NCBI GenBank assembly: GCA_016342495.1
Contig: JAEIOG010000019.1
Location: 1-60,669 of the forward strand
Length of the DNA: 60,669 nt
Source of the DNA: Phycisphaerae bacterium
GTDB taxonomy: Bacteria > Planctomycetota > Phycisphaerae > Sedimentisphaerales > SM23-30
Direction: 5' to 3'
Shown here: in pieces, positions 56,766-60,669 of the stretch
How the letters are laid out: every line of letters begins with the position of its first letter
Position numbering within the stretch: the first letter of the stretch is position 1
Position numbers and translations under genes: made by a program
Notes under the pieces: model-generated
What the model was told of the DNA's origin: nothing
The model's database searches: none
The model's input: the letters and a program-made list of their open reading frames with translations, nothing else

Positions 56766-56799
56766 GGCGTGGAGTTTTGAGCTCCACGCCTTTTTTTTT
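56766..56799. terminator. Strong terminator after gltA
   Basis: GGCGTGGAG (56766-56774) pairs with CTCCACGCC (56782-56790) and is followed by nine T residues. The preceding A run makes it bidirectional, serving the convergent gene as well. Confidence 0.94.
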
Positions 56800-56804
56800 G
56801 CTGA

Positions 56805-59102
56805 TTATTTAATTGTTATTTCATCAATGAACAGCCATGCGTCGCCACCGGGGGTGCTATGCCAATCGGGGTTATGGGCAGTATTTTTGGCTATAACCCA
56901 GAGATAACGAACATTGGAATTAACATTGGCTTTGACATTCTTTATCGAAGGCCATGACTCATATTCGTCCGGGACGAAAGAAGCTGTTGTAACATTTCGC
57001 CAGTTGCGACCATCGGTTGACACCATATAGACAACCTGCTTAGGCAGATATATCCATGATGCACTGTCAGCTAAGAAATCAGCTTCGATAGAAGAAATCA
57101 TACGAGGCGAACCTAAATCAATTTTGATATTGAGGTCATCAACTTCAAAGCCTATCCAGTTCATATCGGTATAGTCATCAATGGCAGTTTTGCCATCCAT
57201 TAATGCTTTGGGAAAACCCGGATCATATTGCATTGAACATTTGGTATCGAAAGTATAAGTTTTGCCACCAACAGCAACTACATTATTTCGAGGTGTAGCG
57301 ACAGGAGAAGCAGAACTGCTGCCGTGACTGGATTCAACTTCATGGGCAGTAAACATGTTAATAATTATCGGGGCCAATTCTGGAATCGAAGGAACATTGT
57401 TCATCGCATAATTAATGCCCATGCTATTGTCTGATGTGTTTAGACCGATGACAATATTGGTACCCTTTAAGGTATTGTACATATCCTGAAATGCCTGATT
57501 CTGATTGGCATTGAGATTTTCATGTTCGGCAATAGCTAAGTGGAACATTTTACTTGCACCACCTAAGTCAACAAGAACAGCATTGGTCGCATTTTTATTA
57601 AGACTGGCTATAGAACCGGCAAGTGGACCAGTTGTGATATTCTTGCGGGTACGGCAAGCACTCAGACATTTATTAATTTGAGCTTTTTCCAGAGCAATGA
57701 CAGTGGAGCTACCAACCTGGCTCAGAGATATGGTCGCTTTGCGATCTTCTTTAGAACGCCAGTCCTGCCATGCGGCAATGGTAAAAGTATCTGCATTGGT
57801 GTTAATCATCAAAGGCTCATTGGGAGCTGCCATCATTCTTATGGCTGCATCTGGAATAGCAAGAAGCTGACTTAACACTTGACGGGTTTTAGCTGGATTG
57901 TCACTGGTGATCGCCAGGCCCAGACCTGACATCAAAGTTGAGCTTTCTTTATAAATATCATTATTGGTTAAATTATCAACTGGCGGGGTCATAAAAATAG
58001 TTATCTGGTTGATATTAGCAAATAGTTCACGCAAGATATCCATACCAGCAAAGCGGCCAACCTTTGTTTGACCTAAGGCGTCAGTATTAGCCTGTCCTAA
58101 AGCGAAACTTATCATACCAACGGTATCGGCAGGAACTGCTTCAAAGCCCGCAGGAGTAAGCGCTGGCATACGCAACAAATCCAATGCCAGACATTGATGC
58201 CCATCTTTATAGTTTACCGCAATATCAAGAACCGCAGAATCTTGCGGGAGTTTAACAGTCACGCACATATCATCAAGATTATCAATATCGGCAAATCCCA
58301 TAATTCCCATTTCGGCTACTCCAACAGACATTCTTCTGCCATTATTTTTTGATTCTTTCATCATTTTGCGGAAGTTCGTCAGAATATCTCGATATATCTT
58401 CCCATTAATACGGAAAGTTATAAGATTGGATTTGCGGTTTTTGGCATTAAGCTTGCCAGTGTGATAGGCATTATCTGTATTCAGCATAGAATTAGATGAA
58501 TTACCTTTATAACGATTTATCGCTCCGCTAAGAGTGTCTTTTGAAGTAGCGAAGATATAAGCATCATTATCATAAGCAATATTAAGCTCAAAAGGCATAT
58601 CACGATTAGCGATGACCATGGTACTCATATTCATCAATTTATCGCCAGCTTTACCTTGGGAACCAAGAAAGCCCTGCAGCATCATCTTGAGCATATTGCT
58701 CTGTCCAGGATAAAGGACAGCGACTCCATTAATAACCGGGCCCTGACGATCATCGACAATAGTAATATTGGCCCCGATAGCAAAGCCTTTAATACGGCTA
58801 AACTCATCTCGCATTGCCGGGTTCATAAATCCGTTGACCATGGCAAGGCCCTGCTCCATATCAGAATCTACTCCTTCGGGTAATTCAATATCAGCCAGCA
58901 TTGGGCCACCTTCTTTGCCGGCAATCCAATCGAAAATCTGGGCAAAATGCTCACCGGGTGAGCCTATTTCCATATAAATAGTGGCATCTGGCGGCATGAT
59001 CGAAGCTGGATCAGGCAAATTAGCTGTTTCGTTCTGGGCCCACAATGGGCTAACTAGCATCAGCATCAAAACCAATAACAATGAGATTTTGATTTTCTTC
59101 AT
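56805..59102 (-). CDS. Exported protein with C-terminal discoidin-like domain
   Basis: A 765-aa protein of unknown function, preceded by AAAGGAG. The signal peptide is MKKIKISLLLVLMLMLVSPLWA. Residues about 30-590 form an uncharacterised region starting ASIMPPDATIYMEIGSPGEH, reminiscent of DUF3352-like periplasmic proteins. A Ser/Pro linker near 598-608 leads to a C-terminal beta-sandwich (about 612-765) of F5/8-type C character, with the last strand DAWLFIDEITIK and the loop NPDWHSTPGG. Discoidin-like domains bind sugars. It is alone on its strand and convergent with gltA. Confidence 0.75.
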   Translation of the reverse strand: MKKIKISLLLVLMLMLVSPLWAQNETANLPDPASIMPPDATIYMEIGSPGEHFAQIFDWIAGKEGGPMLADIELPEGVDSDMEQGLAMVNGFMNPAMRDEFSRIKGFAIGANITIVDDRQGPVINGVAVLYPGQSNMLKMMLQGFLGSQGKAGDKLMNMSTMVIANRDMPFELNIAYDNDAYIFATSKDTLSGAINRYKGNSSNSMLNTDNAYHTGKLNAKNRKSNLITFRINGKIYRDILTNFRKMMKESKNNGRRMSVGVAEMGIMGFADIDNLDDMCVTVKLPQDSAVLDIAVNYKDGHQCLALDLLRMPALTPAGFEAVPADTVGMISFALGQANTDALGQTKVGRFAGMDILRELFANINQITIFMTPPVDNLTNNDIYKESSTLMSGLGLAITSDNPAKTRQVLSQLLAIPDAAIRMMAAPNEPLMINTNADTFTIAAWQDWRSKEDRKATISLSQVGSSTVIALEKAQINKCLSACRTRKNITTGPLAGSIASLNKNATNAVLVDLGGASKMFHLAIAEHENLNANQNQAFQDMYNTLKGTNIVIGLNTSDNSMGINYAMNNVPSIPELAPIIINMFTAHEVESSHGSSSASPVATPRNNVVAVGGKTYTFDTKCSMQYDPGFPKALMDGKTAIDDYTDMNWIGFEVDDLNIKIDLGSPRMISSIEADFLADSASWIYLPKQVVYMVSTDGRNWRNVTTASFVPDEYESWPSIKNVKANVNSNVRYLWVIAKNTAHNPDWHSTPGGDAWLFIDEITIK

Positions 59103-59239
59103 AATATACTCCTTTAAATTGGGGGGATTAATTGTTCTTTATGAACTTATGCATTTAATATCGACCATGAATGTTACGGCTATGTTACCGGTTAAACAAT
59201 TATTAACGCTTTTTTGATCCAAACATTCGACTCTTAACA

Positions 59240-59269
59240 TTTATACTATTGCTATGGTTATTTTGTCAA
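59240..59269 (-). promoter_or_regulatory. Predicted promoter of the discoidin-tailed protein
   Basis: Read on the minus strand, TTGACA (59264-59269) and TATAAA (59240-59245) are spaced by 18 bp, about 140 bp before the ATG at 59102. Confidence 0.55.
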
Positions 59270-59303
59270 GTGATAATCCTCAATATTCAGATAGGACGGT
59301 AAT

Positions 59304-59611
59304 TTAGTTAAAAGTTGCAATAATTTGCAATAAATTCTTAGCCCGAAAATCTATATATAATATATTTTTATCTTTGTTTTCTTTGTTTACATTGTTGTTA
59401 GTTGCCCTTTGCTTGCCCAGCGTCTGCCCACTGCTTGCCTTTTGCTTGCCCTGGCTGAATTTCTTATTTTGATAAGTCTCCCAGTAACATATAGTTATGA
59501 GCCTGCCACTATTTGTCGATTTATTGACGAGAAATCCGTATTTCTCAAACCTTCGCAAAGCTGTTCTGATAATTTCCGATGTAGTAAAATAAATCTTTTA
59601 TTCATCTTCAT
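59304..59611 (-). pseudogene. Remnant of a replication-initiator/HTH-type gene with internal deletion
   Basis: Two fragments in different frames are joined. From the ATG at 59611, preceded by AAAGGGTG, the start MKMNKRFILLHRKLSE resembles the N-terminus of winged-helix replisome-organiser-like proteins. A second frame then reads SEIIRTALRRFEKYGF and continues to LVNKSTNSGRLITICYWETYQNKK and an Asn/Lys-rich tail, as in the C-terminus of the same family. About 50 or more codons of the middle are missing. Family likeness is from memory. It may be a phage or plasmid relic. Confidence 0.55.
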
Positions 59612-60000
59612 TCCACACCCTTTCACTAACTGATTAAAGTTGAAAATATTAATCAAATACTTAACTATACCTCAAAAGAGTTAATCAGACAAATAATTTT
59701 GTGATATTTTTATTATCTGCTTAACTAAATAAACAATCAACGAGTCCCAAGAGTTCCACCAGTAATAGTTCTTAGGCGAACCAGAGCAAAATCGCCCCTG
59801 TAAATATCAGTAAATTTTTATTTTATACCTAAGATTTTGCAAAATAATCGGAATGTATTATATCTGATGGCGCTTATGTCTGTTTATCTGGCCATGATTA
59901 TGAATATGGGTTTAGTTTCGTGATTTATTTAAGGAAAGTGTGTTTATAAGGAGTGAAATGTTCATTCCTGTATGTAAATGTTTTTTATAGAAGGAGTTAG
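59612..60000. other. Gene-free AT-rich region before the final gene
   Basis: Apart from a small hairpin just before the last gene (AGGAGTGAA with TTCATTCCT around 59950-59970) and the GAAGGAG ribosome-binding site at its right edge, I see nothing that I can support as a gene or RNA. Confidence 0.5.
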
Positions 60001-60597
60001 ATGATGAAAATGAAAATGTGGTTTAGTATGTTTATTGTAAGTTTGATGGTCGGTTTAAGTAATGCCAGCATCGTAAAACCTGTCGCTGTTACCGGAAATA
60101 TCGCTGGCGATGCCGGTTCCAGTGTAAATTGGCTATTAGATGATAATGGCAATCAGGCTCTTCCTGGACTTTCTGATGCTACAGGCGCAGCGATTACTCT
60201 TGAAACCGGTGATACTCTGGCTAAAGCGTTAAGCACATATCACCTGCGTAGCGGTATAGGACATGAAGAATCATGGACCTATGGCACTGGTGCTGGTAAT
60301 CCTGAATTTATCTTTGATCTGGGTACAGAAACTACTATTGGTTCTATCGTTCTTTGGCAATATGGCAATAATGGCGGCGGAGCTGGTTATGGTGGCAATA
60401 GCACCAAAGATTTTGAAATTATCTTCCATACCGCAGCAGAAGGTAATGTTTTTGATTTTGGTAGCGAAACTGTTGAATTCAGCGGTACGATGGATGAGAT
60501 TTACGAAATAACCACGCTTGATAATATCGCACAATTTTTTGGTTTTGATTCTGAAGTATCAGCACAATATGTTGGATTGAGAATTGCTACTAATTAG
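60001..60597 (+). CDS. Secreted discoidin-like domain protein
   Basis: A 198-aa exported protein with a strong GAAGGAG site and a signal peptide ending before SIVKPVAVTGN. The rest is a single beta-sandwich of discoidin/F5-8 type, with PEFIFDLGTETTIGSIVLWQYGNN as the characteristic strand and VGLRIATN at the end. Proteins of this kind in the PVC group usually continue into a PEP-CTERM anchor; here the frame stops at TAG before any such tail. It could be a complete short protein or a truncated one. Confidence 0.75.
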   Translation: MMKMKMWFSMFIVSLMVGLSNASIVKPVAVTGNIAGDAGSSVNWLLDDNGNQALPGLSDATGAAITLETGDTLAKALSTYHLRSGIGHEESWTYGTGAGNPEFIFDLGTETTIGSIVLWQYGNNGGGAGYGGNSTKDFEIIFHTAAEGNVFDFGSETVEFSGTMDEIYEITTLDNIAQFFGFDSEVSAQYVGLRIATN

Positions 60598-60669
60598 GGC
60601 TTGCTCAAAAACGCAATAAATGGTTCAGGAAATATTTATTTGTATGATTTTCATTGTATTGGCATGGCG

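Noticed and set aside
59400-59460. Repeated CTTGCC units as a CRISPR or tandem repeat
   Set aside because: The short irregular repeats are the antisense of a Gly-Lys-Gln-rich coding tail in the pseudogene remnant, not spaced direct repeats.

Overview
The window looks like a piece of an AT-rich chromosome from a free-living, polysaccharide-degrading bacterium of the PVC group, most likely Planctomycetota (a Phycisphaerae-like lineage). That assignment is an inference from gene content: a long MoxR/DUF58/VWA cluster with several ABC-2 permeases, PilM/N/O/B/T/C pili with PilX-like proteins, fucosidases with inserted or appended lectin-like modules, and a short SecA-like ATPase. No rRNA, tRNA, CRISPR array or intact insertion sequence was seen.

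Layout. (1) 36-8206, plus strand: an AraC-type regulator, L-rhamnose isomerase (rhaA), an NCS1-type permease, an FGGY sugar kinase and a secreted GH95 enzyme. This is a deoxy-L-sugar release, uptake and activation module; no aldolase and no rhamnosidase lie in the window. (2) 8262-9338, minus strand: an orphan sugar-type (CUT1) ABC ATPase. (3) 9692-30426, plus strand: a tightly packed 21-kb run. It holds a coiled-coil membrane protein, a Fe/polyamine-type ABC substrate-binding lipoprotein, a double permease fused to a six-blade NHL propeller, a large VWA membrane protein, MoxR ATPase, DUF58, a BatA-like VWA protein, a large exported membrane protein, an ABC exporter ATPase and three paralogous ABC-2 permeases. 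(4) 30661-34524: a DUF2179 membrane protein, a nested inverted-repeat element and valS. (5) 34646-44868, minus strand: a type IV pilus assembly operon (pilM-N-O, a PilP-position protein, pilB, pilT, pilC, then three pilin-like or PilX-like proteins), ending in a long hairpin terminator. (6) 44869-45777: an AT-rich gap with three copies of a 16-bp palindromic motif. (7) 45778-55143: rmuC, a second fucosidase-type pair (a DUF5703 hydrolase with an inserted LamG module, and GH29), a TPR protein and a SecA-like ATPase. (8) 55474-end: citrate synthase, an exported protein with a discoidin-like tail, a pseudogene remnant and a secreted discoidin-like protein.

How the parts may work together. The GH95, GH29 and DUF5703 enzymes all carry signal peptides and would release L-fucose-like sugars outside the cytoplasm; the rhaA/kinase operon processes an L-sugar inside. 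The MoxR/VWA/ABC run is likely a cell-envelope assembly or export system whose substrate is unknown. The strongest candidates for something undescribed are the permease-NHL fusion with a lipobox at its junction, its embedding in the MoxR island, the re-ordered LamG insert in the DUF5703 enzyme, the shortened SecA-like protein, and the triple palindrome upstream of the pilus operon.
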